Positions 8,539 through 17,288 of a DNA stretch of 64,000 nt are shown here, piece after piece (the first letter of the stretch is position 1; each line of letters begins with the position of its first letter). A program made the translations under genes and the position numbers. Source of the DNA: Kiritimatiellia bacterium (GTDB taxonomy: Bacteria; Verrucomicrobiota; Kiritimatiellia; RFP12; UBA1067); NCBI GenBank assembly GCA_017406465.1, contig JAFQYM010000045.1, forward strand, positions 17,183 through 81,182, written 5' to 3'. Below the pieces are notes generated by a model. That model saw nothing but the letters and a program-made list of their open reading frames with translations. It had not been told where the DNA came from and ran no database searches.

Positions 8539-10220
8539 CCCTTGCCTCCCGCAAGCGTCTCGGCGATGTTGAGGTAGTATCCGCGGATCCTCTCGTATGC
8601 GTTTAGGATGTCGAGCTCGACCAACACGCGGACGGGCGAGCTGGGATCGTCAGGGCCTACGCGGTCGAGCTGTCGCCTGCGGCTGTCGCGCACGAGGTCG
8701 CGAAGCCCTGCAGACTCCGCCTGGACGGCCAAGAGGTCGAACTTCGGACGCGGCGACTTGAGGTACCCGGAGACTTTCGCCGCAAAGGAAGTGATGCCGT
8801 CGTGCACGCCAAGCAGCACGCCGAGCGACTGGGCGGAGAAGTTCTGTCCGCCCTTCCTCAATCGCCGAGTCACCTTGAGGATCGTCGACGCTTCGTCCGA
8901 GACGGACTCCAGTTCGTCTGACATCCTGAGGAGCCTTCGCGCACGCGCCGCGACTGCACCCGAAAGCCGCCGCGACATGACCTTTCCGAGAAACTCGGTG
9001 ACTTCGCGCTGGACGTTGTCGAGGACTTCCTCGCGGTGGGCGACGTGTTCCTCCGTCCGCTCGTCTGCCTCCCCCGAAAGCACCTTGCGCACGCATTCGA
9101 GCAGCTCTATGTCGCTGTCGCGCATGAACGTCACCTCCATCAGCGCCTGGTCGCAGGCAATGACGGGAGAAAGACGGCTCGTCATGTCGAGCGCACTCAA
9201 GTGCGGCTTCTCCGATTCCGGCGCGCGGATGACGCGCGAGACAAACCTGGCGAACGGCTTCACGAACGGGACGAACATCGCCGTCGTAACGAGGTTGAAG
9301 AGCGTGTGCACCGCCGCCATCGGCGCGGCCATGTGCGGATAGCTCGTTACGCCGTCGACAACAACCGCGTCCGCGTAGTGCGGGAAGAACGACGTAGCGG
9401 CCGGAAGCATGACGGGCACGAAAAACGGAATCAATATGATCGTTCCGACGACATTGAAGAGCGTGTGGGCCAGGGCCGTCTGCCGGGCTTCGGCAGATCC
9501 GTTGAATGCGGCGAGCCAGGCGGTCGCGGTAGTTCCGATGTTCATTCCGAAGACTGTCGCCGCAGCGGCCTCGAAGGAGAGGAGCCCTTGCTGCGCGAGT
9601 GTCATCGCGATCGCCGTCGTCGCGGCGGAGGACTGCACGACGGCCGTGAACGCGAGCGAGACGAGGACGCACTTGGCGAGCCCCCACGCCGTCGTCGCGT
9701 CGAGCGACCTGAACGCGTCAACCACCGCCGGCATCGTGCGGACCGGCTCCATGCCCTCCTTCATCCAGTATAGGCCCATGAAGACGAAGCCGAGCCCCAT
9801 CAGCGCGAGGCCGAGGTTGTGCAGCCACTCCCGCTTCTGGAAGAAGTAGAGAACGGCGCCAAGCAGCACGACGAGGAGTCCGAGCGTCTTGACGTCCGGC
9901 GCGAACGCGATAATCCACGCCGTGGCGGTCGTGCCGATGTTCGAGCCGATGATGACGTTGATCGCCTGCGGCAAGGTCATGAATCCTGACGTCACGAACC
10001 CGACGACCATGACGGTGATGATCGACGACGACTGGACGATCATCGTCGAGACGACGCCCGTGCCGATTCCGGCCAGGCGGTGCGTGGTCGCGAGCGACAT
10101 GAACCTGCGAAGGCCCGATCCGCTGACGGACTGTAGACCCTCGGACAAATGCTTCATACCCAGCAGAAACGTGCCGAGTCCACCGCCGACCATTACAAGA
10201 ATTGACAATACCTCTCTCAT
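8535..10220 (-). CDS. Na/Pi cotransporter family protein with PhoU-like C-terminus
   Basis: 561 aa. The membrane part (~1-330) contains the two inverted Na/Pi-cotransporter repeats, each with a QSS motif (IVQSSSIITVMVV and VVQSSAATTAIAMT) and a GxNIGTTATAW motif that forms the sodium and phosphate site. Residues ~350-555 are charged and helical like PhoU, the usual C-terminal domain of this family. It would import phosphate driven by sodium across the inner membrane. The gene is likely transcribed alone from a promoter at 10231-10236 and is 103 bp after thiF. Confidence 0.9.
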   Translation of the reverse strand: MREVLSILVMVGGGLGTFLLGMKHLSEGLQSVSGSGLRRFMSLATTHRLAGIGTGVVSTMIVQSSSIITVMVVGFVTSGFMTLPQAINVIIGSNIGTTATAWIIAFAPDVKTLGLLVVLLGAVLYFFQKREWLHNLGLALMGLGFVFMGLYWMKEGMEPVRTMPAVVDAFRSLDATTAWGLAKCVLVSLAFTAVVQSSAATTAIAMTLAQQGLLSFEAAAATVFGMNIGTTATAWLAAFNGSAEARQTALAHTLFNVVGTIILIPFFVPVMLPAATSFFPHYADAVVVDGVTSYPHMAAPMAAVHTLFNLVTTAMFVPFVKPFARFVSRVIRAPESEKPHLSALDMTSRLSPVIACDQALMEVTFMRDSDIELLECVRKVLSGEADERTEEHVAHREEVLDNVQREVTEFLGKVMSRRLSGAVAARARRLLRMSDELESVSDEASTILKVTRRLRKGGQNFSAQSLGVLLGVHDGITSFAAKVSGYLKSPRPKFDLLAVQAESAGLRDLVRDSRRRQLDRVGPDDPSSPVRVLVELDILNAYERIRGYYLNIAETLAGGKG

Positions 10221-10230
10221 ATCTGCATAC

Positions 10231-10236
10231 AGTATA
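10231..10236 (-). promoter_or_regulatory. -10 promoter element of the Na/Pi gene
   Basis: TATACT on the minus strand, 10 nt before the ATG at 10220. The TGn extension is not at the usual place, so this site is weaker evidence than the others. Confidence 0.4.
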
Positions 10237-10322
10237 CAGAATGAGGATTACGGACTCATTACCGAAAGATGACCATTTGGTAATGAGCAAGGGCGGCAAT
10301 GCGATCTACCGACGCTTTGCGG

Positions 10323-10919
10323 CTAAGGCTCGCAGCCCAGAAGGAGCGAGACCACCGCGTTGGCCTCCATCGCCGCGGCGATTCCGACGCGGGGGGAGAC
10401 GGGCGCAGCGCCATCGCCGACGGACGTCTCGCCGTCGCCGATGGCCACTATGTTGCCCATCTTCCTGACCCTCATCGCGTTGGAGCGCCCCCATCCGGCA
10501 AGTCCGCTCGCCGTGACGAGCTTCTTGCCAGACGATGCGAAAGCAGAGACCAGCATCACCTTCGCGTCCACGGCATCAAACGCCTCAACGACAATGCCGC
10601 AGTCCGCGAAGATTTCCCGCGCAGAGGATGCGTCAAGCCGCATGTCCACGGCTCTGATGTCCGCATCCGGCTCAATGCGCAGGAGGTTCTCCTTGACCGC
10701 CTCGACCTTCTTCTGTCCGATCTGGTCGCGGAAGAAGAACTGCCTGTTGAGATTCGACTCGTTTACGACATCGAAGTCGGCGATCGTGATGTGCTTCACG
10801 CCCGAGCGCACGAGATGCATCGCGCAGTTGGAACCGAGTCCGCCAGCGCCCGCGATACCGACGCGCACAGACTCAAGCGCGGCGCGTTCCTCGGGAGTGA
10901 GATAGGTATTTGCAGACAT
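10323..10919 (-). CDS. thiF: Sulfur carrier protein ThiS adenylyltransferase
   Basis: 198 aa. An E1-like Rossmann fold is visible: GIAGAGGLGSNCAMHLVRSG (~21-40) binds ATP, and the ADFDVVNESNLNRQFFF block is the family signature with the adenylating Arg. It activates the C-terminal Gly-Gly of ThiS as an acyl-adenylate for thiazole synthesis. The length fits the short ThiF group. It starts 1 nt after the thiS stop codon and shares its TPP riboswitch. No thiG, thiH or thiC is nearby, so the rest of the pathway must be elsewhere. Confidence 0.9.
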   Translation of the reverse strand: MSANTYLTPEERAALESVRVGIAGAGGLGSNCAMHLVRSGVKHITIADFDVVNESNLNRQFFFRDQIGQKKVEAVKENLLRIEPDADIRAVDMRLDASSAREIFADCGIVVEAFDAVDAKVMLVSAFASSGKKLVTASGLAGWGRSNAMRVRKMGNIVAIGDGETSVGDGAAPVSPRVGIAAAMEANAVVSLLLGCEP

Positions 10920-10920
10920 C

Positions 10921-11121
10921 TCAGCCCCCAGCCGTCATCTTGAACACATCGAGCGAAGCGCCGTCAACAAGCGCAAGCGCCGAAAGGTCGGCTCCTGGTG
11001 CATACACTTCGCCAGCGTATTCGACAATCGCCTTCGCCGGGTCTACGCCACGCGCCGAGAGAAACTCGGCAACCGTCTTCGCCGTCGTATCGACGGCCTC
11101 GCCTTGGTACTTGATCTTCAT
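10921..11121 (-). CDS. thiS: Sulfur carrier protein ThiS
   Basis: 66 aa from the ATG at 11121; the longer frame would begin inside the riboswitch. It has the ubiquitin-like fold sequence of ThiS and ends in Gly-Gly, the residues adenylated by ThiF and then thiocarboxylated to carry sulfur into the thiazole ring. GGAGGAAG directly precedes the start and is part of the 3' edge of the riboswitch, so ligand binding can affect translation. thiF follows immediately. Confidence 0.9.
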   Translation of the reverse strand: MKIKYQGEAVDTTAKTVAEFLSARGVDPAKAIVEYAGEVYAPGADLSALALVDGASLDVFKMTAGG

Positions 11122-11126
11122 TTTTC

Positions 11127-11204
11127 TTCCTCCGCCGGCATTACCCGGATCAGGTTCTGCGGGTCTCATCTCAGCCGCCGCGCACCATGCGCCGCAGCAC
11201 CCCG
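11127..11204 (-). promoter_or_regulatory. TPP riboswitch (THI element)
   Basis: On the minus strand the conserved core is complete: GGGGTGCTG at the 5' side, CTGAGATGAGACCC, then ACCTGATCCGGGTAATGCC and GCGGAGGAA. These are the hallmark segments of the thiamine pyrophosphate aptamer. Its 3' end contains the Shine-Dalgarno sequence of thiS and no terminator is visible, so it most likely blocks translation initiation of thiS-thiF when TPP is bound. Confidence 0.92.
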
Positions 11205-11214
11205 TTTGGCGAAT

Positions 11215-11220
11215 ATTATA
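11215..11220 (-). promoter_or_regulatory. Extended -10 promoter of thiS-thiF
   Basis: TGC-TATAAT on the minus strand, immediately upstream of the TPP aptamer and just after the murB stop. The predicted RNA 5' end is within a few nucleotides of the aptamer core. Confidence 0.65.
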
Positions 11221-11226
11221 GCATAT

Positions 11227-13068
11227 TCAGGCGAGTCCGGTCACCTCGGTCTCAAGGCGGATGCCGAACTTGAAAAGAACCTTGTTTCGCATAAGCCGCG
11301 AAAGCGCAAGGAAGTCACTCGGCGTCGCGCCAGGACCAGAGACGATGACATTCGCATGCTCCTCCCAAATGTATGCGCCGCCGACTCTAAGGCCCTTCGC
11401 GCCAGCCTCTTCGAGAAGCCGCCCCGCAAAGTCGCCAGGAGGGTTCTTGAATACGCTCCCCTTCGTTCCAGGCGGGAAGTTCTTGCGCCTTGCGAGAAAG
11501 TCCGCAGGCGTTCCCTCTTCGCAGACGGAATTGCACCACTTCACATCCTGTATCTCGCCGTTGATCGCGCTTGTGCGGTAGCCAAAGCCACATTCCTCGG
11601 CCGGGATCCATTTGCCATCGACCTTGACTTCCGAGATGACTTCGGAAATCGAATGTCCAAACGCACCAGCGTTCATCTTCACCCAGCCGCCGATCGTTCC
11701 CGGGATTCCCGCCATCCACGGACATAGCGACGGATACGCGGCAAGAAGCGAGGCGCCGCTCTCCCCTGCGGGACCATTGGCCTTGACATATTCGACAGAG
11801 AGGTTCAAGTCGCTCTTCCAGGTGTTTGAGCCGTGTCCGATAAGGATTTTCTTAAGCACCGCATCCGCTCCACGCCTGACGATCGGCGCGAGCGCGATTA
11901 TGTCGCCAGCGCCAAGAAGAAGCGTGACGTCCTCAATCCCCATTGAATTGCGAGCGTGTTCCCACGCCTCTTCGCAGCTTCGCGCGAGCTTCACATTGAC
12001 GCCCGCATCGCGCGTCGCCTTGTAGAGATCGGCAATGTCGCCGCCTTCAATCGGCGGTTCGAATGCCGCATAAACAGGGCAAAGCACGACTTCGTCCGCA
12101 AGCGCAAAGGACGCCGGGAAGTCAGCAAGCAGCGCCTTCGTGCGCGAATAGCGGTGCGGCTGGAAAAGAACACGCAGGACTCCGCGGCAGATTTGCCGCG
12201 CCATCGCGACTGCACACGCCATCTCCGCAGGATGATGTGCGTAGTCGGTGTATACGCCGTCTATTAGTTTCTGGAAGCGCCTGTCGGGAAGCGCCGCGAC
12301 TGCCTCTGGAAGCGCCGCGGCTATTGCCCCCGGAGAGTGTCCGCGGCGAAGAGCGACTTCAACTGCGGCGCGGGCGTTTTTCCTGTTGTGCTGCGCAAGG
12401 GCGGCAAAAGCGTCTACCGCATCGAGAAACTCAAGCGGCGCGAGTTGTTCGCCTTCTACGACATCGCCAGACTGTCGCCGCGCCGTATTGAAGCAGGCGT
12501 CGTAGTCGGCTCTCGTCTTGAAATGGTCTGGGTGGTCGTAGTCGCAGTTCGTGACGACGAGCGTCTTGGCGCGATAGAGCGCGAGGGTGCCGTCCGATTC
12601 GTCCGCTTCGACGACAAGTACGCCCTTCCCGCCTGCGACGGGAAAATCGCCTGTCTCGCCGCCAATCGCCCATTCAACGTCTTCGCCAAGAGCGAGAAGA
12701 AGTTTCGCAACAAAAGTCGCCGTCGTTGTCTTGCCGTGGCTGCCGCATACGGCGATCGAGTCGGGCGCGGCGTTTACGATTTCGGCAAGCACTTCTCCGC
12801 GCATCCGCACGCGTCCAGCAGAGGCGACAAGCTCAGTGTTGTCGCAAGCGACGGCAGGAGTCGCAACTACTTCATCAACGCCGTCAACATGGGCTGGGTC
12901 ATGCCCCAAGGAGACCTGAATGCCAAGCGACTCAAGCCAGTCGGTGCGCGCGCTTCGCGAGAGGTCGCAGCCCGACACCGTGCAGCCTCTGTTTTTGAGA
13001 AGCACGGCCAGCGCGGCCATCCCGACCCCGCCTATGCCAATGAAATGCACTGTCCTCCGCCCGTTCAT
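11227..13068 (-). CDS. murC-murB: Fused UDP-N-acetylmuramate-alanine ligase / UDP-N-acetylenolpyruvoylglucosamine reductase
   Basis: 613 aa. Residues 1-~400 are MurC: GIGGVGM (11-17), the ATP loop GSHGKTTT (109-116), DYAHHP (275-280) and QPHRYSRT (303-310). Residues ~403-613 are MurB: GHGSN, AGIPGTIGG, MNAGAFG, the YRTSAI segment, GSVFKNP with the catalytic Ser, and EEHANVIV with the catalytic Glu. MurC adds L-Ala to UDP-MurNAc and MurB makes UDP-MurNAc, so the fusion joins consecutive cytoplasmic steps. Both halves are short: MurC lacks much of the central domain loop (~60-90 aa) and MurB lacks the usual first ~60 residues with the RIGGPA motif. Divergent from ddl. Confidence 0.9.
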   Translation of the reverse strand: MNGRRTVHFIGIGGVGMAALAVLLKNRGCTVSGCDLSRSARTDWLESLGIQVSLGHDPAHVDGVDEVVATPAVACDNTELVASAGRVRMRGEVLAEIVNAAPDSIAVCGSHGKTTTATFVAKLLLALGEDVEWAIGGETGDFPVAGGKGVLVVEADESDGTLALYRAKTLVVTNCDYDHPDHFKTRADYDACFNTARRQSGDVVEGEQLAPLEFLDAVDAFAALAQHNRKNARAAVEVALRRGHSPGAIAAALPEAVAALPDRRFQKLIDGVYTDYAHHPAEMACAVAMARQICRGVLRVLFQPHRYSRTKALLADFPASFALADEVVLCPVYAAFEPPIEGGDIADLYKATRDAGVNVKLARSCEEAWEHARNSMGIEDVTLLLGAGDIIALAPIVRRGADAVLKKILIGHGSNTWKSDLNLSVEYVKANGPAGESGASLLAAYPSLCPWMAGIPGTIGGWVKMNAGAFGHSISEVISEVKVDGKWIPAEECGFGYRTSAINGEIQDVKWCNSVCEEGTPADFLARRKNFPPGTKGSVFKNPPGDFAGRLLEEAGAKGLRVGGAYIWEEHANVIVSGPGATPSDFLALSRLMRNKVLFKFGIRLETEVTGLA

Positions 13069-13077
13069 TTTTCGGAT

Positions 13078-13083
13078 ATTATA
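13078..13083 (-). promoter_or_regulatory. Extended -10 promoter of murC-murB
   Basis: TGA-TATAAT on the minus strand, 9 nt before the ATG at 13068, with no room for a Shine-Dalgarno site. Confidence 0.6.
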
Positions 13084-13232
13084 TCAAATTGGCGTCTATC
13101 AAGGACACGAGCGAAGGCGGTGGAGCGAAGGTTCTAGCGAGCGGATACGGCGTATTCGCCGAGGCTCCGCGAGGAGAAGCCTTCGGCCACCGCCAGCCTC
13201 GACGCGAAGTCCTCCTCTTTGCATATTTTTGG

Positions 13233-13238
13233 TATAAT
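13233..13238 (+). promoter_or_regulatory. Extended -10 promoter of ddl-fts operon
   Basis: TGG-TATAAT, 7 nt before the ATG at 13246. It faces away from the murC-murB promoter across ~150 bp. No good -35 hexamer is visible 17 nt upstream, as expected for an extended -10 promoter. Confidence 0.65.
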
Positions 13239-13245
13239 ATCCGCA

Positions 13246-14157
13246 ATGAAGAAAATTGCTGTTTTGATGGGTGGAACTTCGAGCGAGCGCGAGGTCTCGC
13301 TACAGAGCGGACGGAATGTCGCAGAAGCGCTCGCTAGCCTCGGGAAATACGAGGTCGTTCCTGTTATCCTCGACGCCGACAACCTCGACGCAATGCCAAA
13401 GGACGTTGACGCCGCCTATATCGCCTTGCACGGCGGCTGGGGCGAAAACGGCGGTGTCCAACTCGCTCTCGACAAGATCGGCATTCCCTACACCGGTCCT
13501 GGTGCCGCGGCTTCGCAAATCGCGATGGACAAGGTCAAGACCAAGATGGTCCTCGAGATGAATGGTGTCCCGACTGCTGCGTGGGGGCTTGCCAACCCCG
13601 ACACGGAAAAATCCCCTCTTCCCCTTCCAGTAGTCGTGAAGCCACCGTGCGACGGCTCTTCCGTAGGCATCTCCAAAGTCTCGAAGCAAGAGGAATGGAA
13701 AAGCGCACTCGAAGACGCGTTCAAGGCCATCAGCGCCGAGAACGCAAAATCCTCGCCGCCTACCGTCTTAGTCGAGGAATACATTCCAGGGCGCGAATTT
13801 ACCGTCGGCGTGATCGACGGCGAACCGCTTCCCGTCCTCGAGATCGTCGCGCCCAACGGCTGGTACGGCTACCACGAGAAGTACGACTCGAACGAGACAC
13901 GCTACCCCTTCCTCGAAGACGGCGAGCTCGCGCAGAAGATGCAGAAGATCGCCGTGGACGCCTACAAGTCAGTCGGCTGCCGCGGAGTTACACGCGTTGA
14001 CTTCCGCGTGTCTCCGCTCGGGCGCTGCTACGTGCTTGAACTAAACACCTCTCCCGGCTTCACCTCCCATTCGCTCGTCCCGAAGGCGGGAATGAAGACG
14101 GGACTCACCTTCGCCGGCGTCTGCGACCGCATACTCGCAAGCGCAAAACACGACTGA
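13246..14157 (+). CDS. ddl: D-alanine-D-alanine ligase
   Basis: 303 aa from the ATG at 13246, placed 7 nt after a -10 box; the frame continues upstream only through the promoter. It begins MKKIAVLMGGTSSEREVSL, the family start, with ALHGGWGENGGVQ, the ATP-grasp region VVKPPCDGSSVGISKV, EEYIPGREFTVGVI, and the metal-binding LELNTSPGFTSHSLVP near the C-terminus. It joins two D-alanines for the peptidoglycan stem peptide. First gene of the ddl-ftsQ-ftsA-ftsZ-mutL cluster, the order found in many dcw clusters. Confidence 0.95.
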   Translation: MKKIAVLMGGTSSEREVSLQSGRNVAEALASLGKYEVVPVILDADNLDAMPKDVDAAYIALHGGWGENGGVQLALDKIGIPYTGPGAAASQIAMDKVKTKMVLEMNGVPTAAWGLANPDTEKSPLPLPVVVKPPCDGSSVGISKVSKQEEWKSALEDAFKAISAENAKSSPPTVLVEEYIPGREFTVGVIDGEPLPVLEIVAPNGWYGYHEKYDSNETRYPFLEDGELAQKMQKIAVDAYKSVGCRGVTRVDFRVSPLGRCYVLELNTSPGFTSHSLVPKAGMKTGLTFAGVCDRILASAKHD

Positions 14158-14166
14158 CATACATAG

Positions 14167-14988
14167 ATGAAAGAGAACAAGATAACCGCCCCGCACGGAG
14201 CACGCCGAGTGCTGATACTCCTCGGCATAGTCGTATGCATTGCCGCCATCGTCGGTATAGCCGTCGCCTACGGCAAACTTCGCGACATCTGGCTTGAGCA
14301 GTGCGTCATAACCGACGTCGCCTCGCAGGTTTCAATTACCGACGGAAAGATGGTCCGCGCCGACGTGATCGCATACGAGTTCGGACTGAAGAATGGCGCA
14401 AACCTCGCTCTCATCGACTTCGCGGAAAAGCGCGTGGAGACGATGAAGAAGATCCCGAACATACGTGACATCTCGATAGCGAGACATCTTCCGGACAAAG
14501 TCTCGATAACGGTCGAAGAACGCGTTCCCGCCGTTCGCCTCGGCATCATGGGGCAAAAGACCGATAGCGGCCGCGTGGCGGACACCGAGGGCGTCGTGTT
14601 CATCTCGTCGAGCGGAACGCAGATGCTTCCCATGATTCGAGAAGCCACAGCCCCCGGAACGAAGAAAGGCCAGCGCCTTTCGGGGCGCGCACTTGCGGCG
14701 CTCAGGCTTCTCGAGACATGCCGCGACAAGTTCCGCGAACTTGCCGCAATAGAGGCCGACACATCAAAGCCGGACTACATAACGATCGTGCTCGGAAACG
14801 ACTACAGCACGGCAAAGATAGCATGGGATGGAATGGACGACCCGTCTGACGCGACACAAAGCAAACTTGAACGACAGCTAAACGAGCTCACAAAAGCCTA
14901 CTGCTCGCACGTCGACAGCGGCATACGCATCTGGAACGCCACGCAACCAGGAAAAGTCTACGCCGACACTCAGAAAGGATCGCTATGA
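14167..14988 (+). CDS. ftsQ: Cell division protein FtsQ
   Basis: 273 aa: a basic cytoplasmic N-terminus, one membrane helix (~14-36, VLILLGIVVCIAAIVGIAVA), then a POTRA-like domain in which NIRDISIARHLPDKVSITVE is the recognisable end, and a beta domain. FtsQ is a periplasm-facing scaffold that brings FtsB, FtsL and FtsW/I to the septum. Spacing to ddl is 9 bp and it overlaps ftsA by 4 bp. Sequence conservation is low, as usual; the context makes the call. Confidence 0.85.
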   Translation: MKENKITAPHGARRVLILLGIVVCIAAIVGIAVAYGKLRDIWLEQCVITDVASQVSITDGKMVRADVIAYEFGLKNGANLALIDFAEKRVETMKKIPNIRDISIARHLPDKVSITVEERVPAVRLGIMGQKTDSGRVADTEGVVFISSSGTQMLPMIREATAPGTKKGQRLSGRALAALRLLETCRDKFRELAAIEADTSKPDYITIVLGNDYSTAKIAWDGMDDPSDATQSKLERQLNELTKAYCSHVDSGIRIWNATQPGKVYADTQKGSL

Positions 14989-16184
14989 GCAACTTCTACG
15001 CAGCATTGGAGATCGGCACGACGCGCACCGTCCTCGCCATAGGCGAGACCGAGACAGGCGGCCGGCTCAAGATGACATGCCATGCCGAGATACCGTCTAC
15101 AGGCGTGCGCAAAAGCCAGATACTCGACATCAACCAGGCGACGAGCTCCATCAAGAGCGTGCTAAGCGCCATCGAGAAAAAGCAGCTTGAGGCCGGAAGC
15201 AAGATAACTCTCGGCAATGCCTATCTCGTCGTCTCCGGCCAGCACATAAAGGCCGGGCCCTTCCAGGGAATGGTGCCGATCGAGGGCGCCAAGGTCGGCA
15301 CGGAAGAACTCGACGCCGTATTCAGGAGCTCGCGGACGATGCAGATCCCGAAGGATCGCGAGTTCCTCGACATCGTCGATCAGGACTACGAGGTTGATTC
15401 CCTTCGTGGCATAACAGCGCCACGCGGCATGTCAGGACGCATACTAAAGCTGAATACCCTCCAGATCCACGCCGACAAGAACAGGATCGACGACGCTCGC
15501 ACGGCCGCCGACGCGGCAAAGCTCGAGATACGGGAACCCCTCTTCGCTGCCACATGCGCAGCCGAGGCAGTGCTCGAGGAGCACGAAAAGCGCAACGGCG
15601 TACTCGTCCTCGACATTGGCGGCGGCTCGACTGGCTATGCGGTCTACTCCGACGGCCACCTTGCGATGACAGGTGTCGTAGGCGTAGGCGGCGACCATGT
15701 GACGAACGACATCGCCCATGCGTTCCAGACGACAAACGCGCAGGCGGAACAGCTAAAGACGGAATCCGCCTCGGCCATCATCGGAACCCCAGGCGAGACG
15801 CGCGTCAAAGTGCCTGGCTCTTCGCCACTCATGGAATCGCGCACTATCTCGCGCCGTGCGCTTGACACCGTGGTGAATGCGCGACTTAGGGAGCTTTTCG
15901 CAGTCATACGAGAGACGCTCGAAGACCAGGACCTGCTGAACCGCCTGCATGCGGGGGCAGTCCTCACCGGAGGCGGCGCCGCCATGCGCGACATCGACGC
16001 CCTCGTCCAGCGAGAGCTCGGCATGCCGACGAGAACGGGTAAGCCCATCCACGTCGACGGACTCTACGGCGAGAAGAATCCGGCATCTTTCGCAGCCATG
16101 GCCGGCGCGATCATTTACGCAAGCCGAAACGACGACGACAAGTCGTCAATCCTCAGCGGACTCATAGGGAGGTTTTTCACATGA
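14985..16184 (+). CDS. ftsA: Cell division protein FtsA
   Basis: 399 aa. Actin-like ATPase motifs are clear: phosphate-1 loop ALEIGTTRTVLAIGE at the start, phosphate-2 loop VLDIGGGSTGYAVY near residue 210, and the adenosine loop VLTGGGAAMRDID near 325. The 1C subdomain typical of FtsA lies between the first two. The C-terminus (LSGLIGRFFT) is an amphipathic helix suited to membrane attachment. FtsA tethers FtsZ to the membrane. It overlaps both ftsQ and ftsZ by 4 bp. Confidence 0.92.
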   Translation: MSNFYAALEIGTTRTVLAIGETETGGRLKMTCHAEIPSTGVRKSQILDINQATSSIKSVLSAIEKKQLEAGSKITLGNAYLVVSGQHIKAGPFQGMVPIEGAKVGTEELDAVFRSSRTMQIPKDREFLDIVDQDYEVDSLRGITAPRGMSGRILKLNTLQIHADKNRIDDARTAADAAKLEIREPLFAATCAAEAVLEEHEKRNGVLVLDIGGGSTGYAVYSDGHLAMTGVVGVGGDHVTNDIAHAFQTTNAQAEQLKTESASAIIGTPGETRVKVPGSSPLMESRTISRRALDTVVNARLRELFAVIRETLEDQDLLNRLHAGAVLTGGGAAMRDIDALVQRELGMPTRTGKPIHVDGLYGEKNPASFAAMAGAIIYASRNDDDKSSILSGLIGRFFT

Positions 16185-17287
16185 GCGATTCATCGTCCAT
16201 GATGCTCATCGGCATCGGAGGCGGCGGCTCGGCCATCGCGCGCGGCGTTCGCCGCGCCTTCGGCGAGGGGCTCAGGTTTCTCACGATCGACACAGACGCC
16301 GCAACGGCGGCGGACGGAGATGAATTCCTCCTCATTGGAGGCGACCGGCTTTCGGGTCGCGGCTCAGGCGGCGACGTCGTGGCGGCGCGTCTTGCCGCCG
16401 AGGACTCGATCGATTCACTCGACCCAGAGATGGAGGGAGTACGCCTCGCCGTCATCGTTACGTCGCTCGGCGGCGGCACCGGCGGCGGCGCAACGCTTGA
16501 GACTGTCAAGCGGCTCGACTCGCTCGGGATACCGTCAATCGTCTTCGCTACTACGCCCTTTACGTTCGAGGGCGAGGACCGCCAGCGCTCGGCACGCGGC
16601 GTCATGGCGATGATAGAGGAGGCCGCAGGAGCGACTTTCTTCGTGCCACTGGACAAACTTGTCGGAAACGCGGAGCGCTTCGACGACGCGATGCGACGCG
16701 CTGTCGACACGATGGCATCGGCCGTCACGCTCTTCTGGCGCCTCGTCGAAAAACCAGGGTACCTGAGGCTTGACGCCGAGCGCATCCGCCACCTGGTCGC
16801 AAAGGCCGGACGCGGCAGATTCGCCGCGGTCTCGTCGCAGGGTCCCGAACGTGCCCGCGACATAGGCGACATGCTCACGCGTGCGCCGCTCCTTACGACC
16901 GGCTCAGGCCCCGTGAGGGCGATACTTTGCGGAGTGCTCGCAGGAGACGACCTGCGGCTCAGCGAAATCGGCACGATATCAGAAAGCGTCCGTTCAGCAT
17001 TCGGCAATCAGGCGACTTCCTTCGAACTCGCCACTGTAAACGACGAAGATACGTTCTCCGGGCGCATTTCCACCGTCCTCCTGCTCTTCGAGGCGAACAC
17101 AAAGGACGATTCTGGCGAAAGCCCCGGCGGCGTCATCGCCAACAAGCGCAAAAAGCGTGTTTCGAAACCGCTCGGCGTAGGCCCTCAGGGACGCGGGCGC
17201 TTCAACAATGCCGAGCCAACCATCTGGAATAACGAGGACCTCGACATTCCGACGTTCCTGCGGCGCGGCATTAACCTGGATATCTGA
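16181..17287 (+). CDS. ftsZ: Divergent FtsZ-like tubulin-family division protein
   Basis: 368 aa. The tubulin G-box is GGGTGGG (97-103), and the N-terminal phosphate-binding loop is IGIGGGGSAIA (10-20) instead of the usual GxGGxGxN. The IDTDA segment (36-40) and the C-terminal tail DLDIPTFLRR, the peptide bound by FtsA, are kept. The T7 loop that drives GTP hydrolysis in the neighbouring subunit, normally NxDxxD, reads RLDAER (196-201), so one Asp remains and the Asn and second Asp are lost. Lies between ftsA (4-bp overlap) and mutL. It is the FtsZ of this cluster by position, but its GTPase may be altered, or a second FtsZ may exist elsewhere. Confidence 0.85.
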   Translation: MSDSSSMMLIGIGGGGSAIARGVRRAFGEGLRFLTIDTDAATAADGDEFLLIGGDRLSGRGSGGDVVAARLAAEDSIDSLDPEMEGVRLAVIVTSLGGGTGGGATLETVKRLDSLGIPSIVFATTPFTFEGEDRQRSARGVMAMIEEAAGATFFVPLDKLVGNAERFDDAMRRAVDTMASAVTLFWRLVEKPGYLRLDAERIRHLVAKAGRGRFAAVSSQGPERARDIGDMLTRAPLLTTGSGPVRAILCGVLAGDDLRLSEIGTISESVRSAFGNQATSFELATVNDEDTFSGRISTVLLLFEANTKDDSGESPGGVIANKRKKRVSKPLGVGPQGRGRFNNAEPTIWNNEDLDIPTFLRRGINLDI

Positions 17288-17288
17288 G

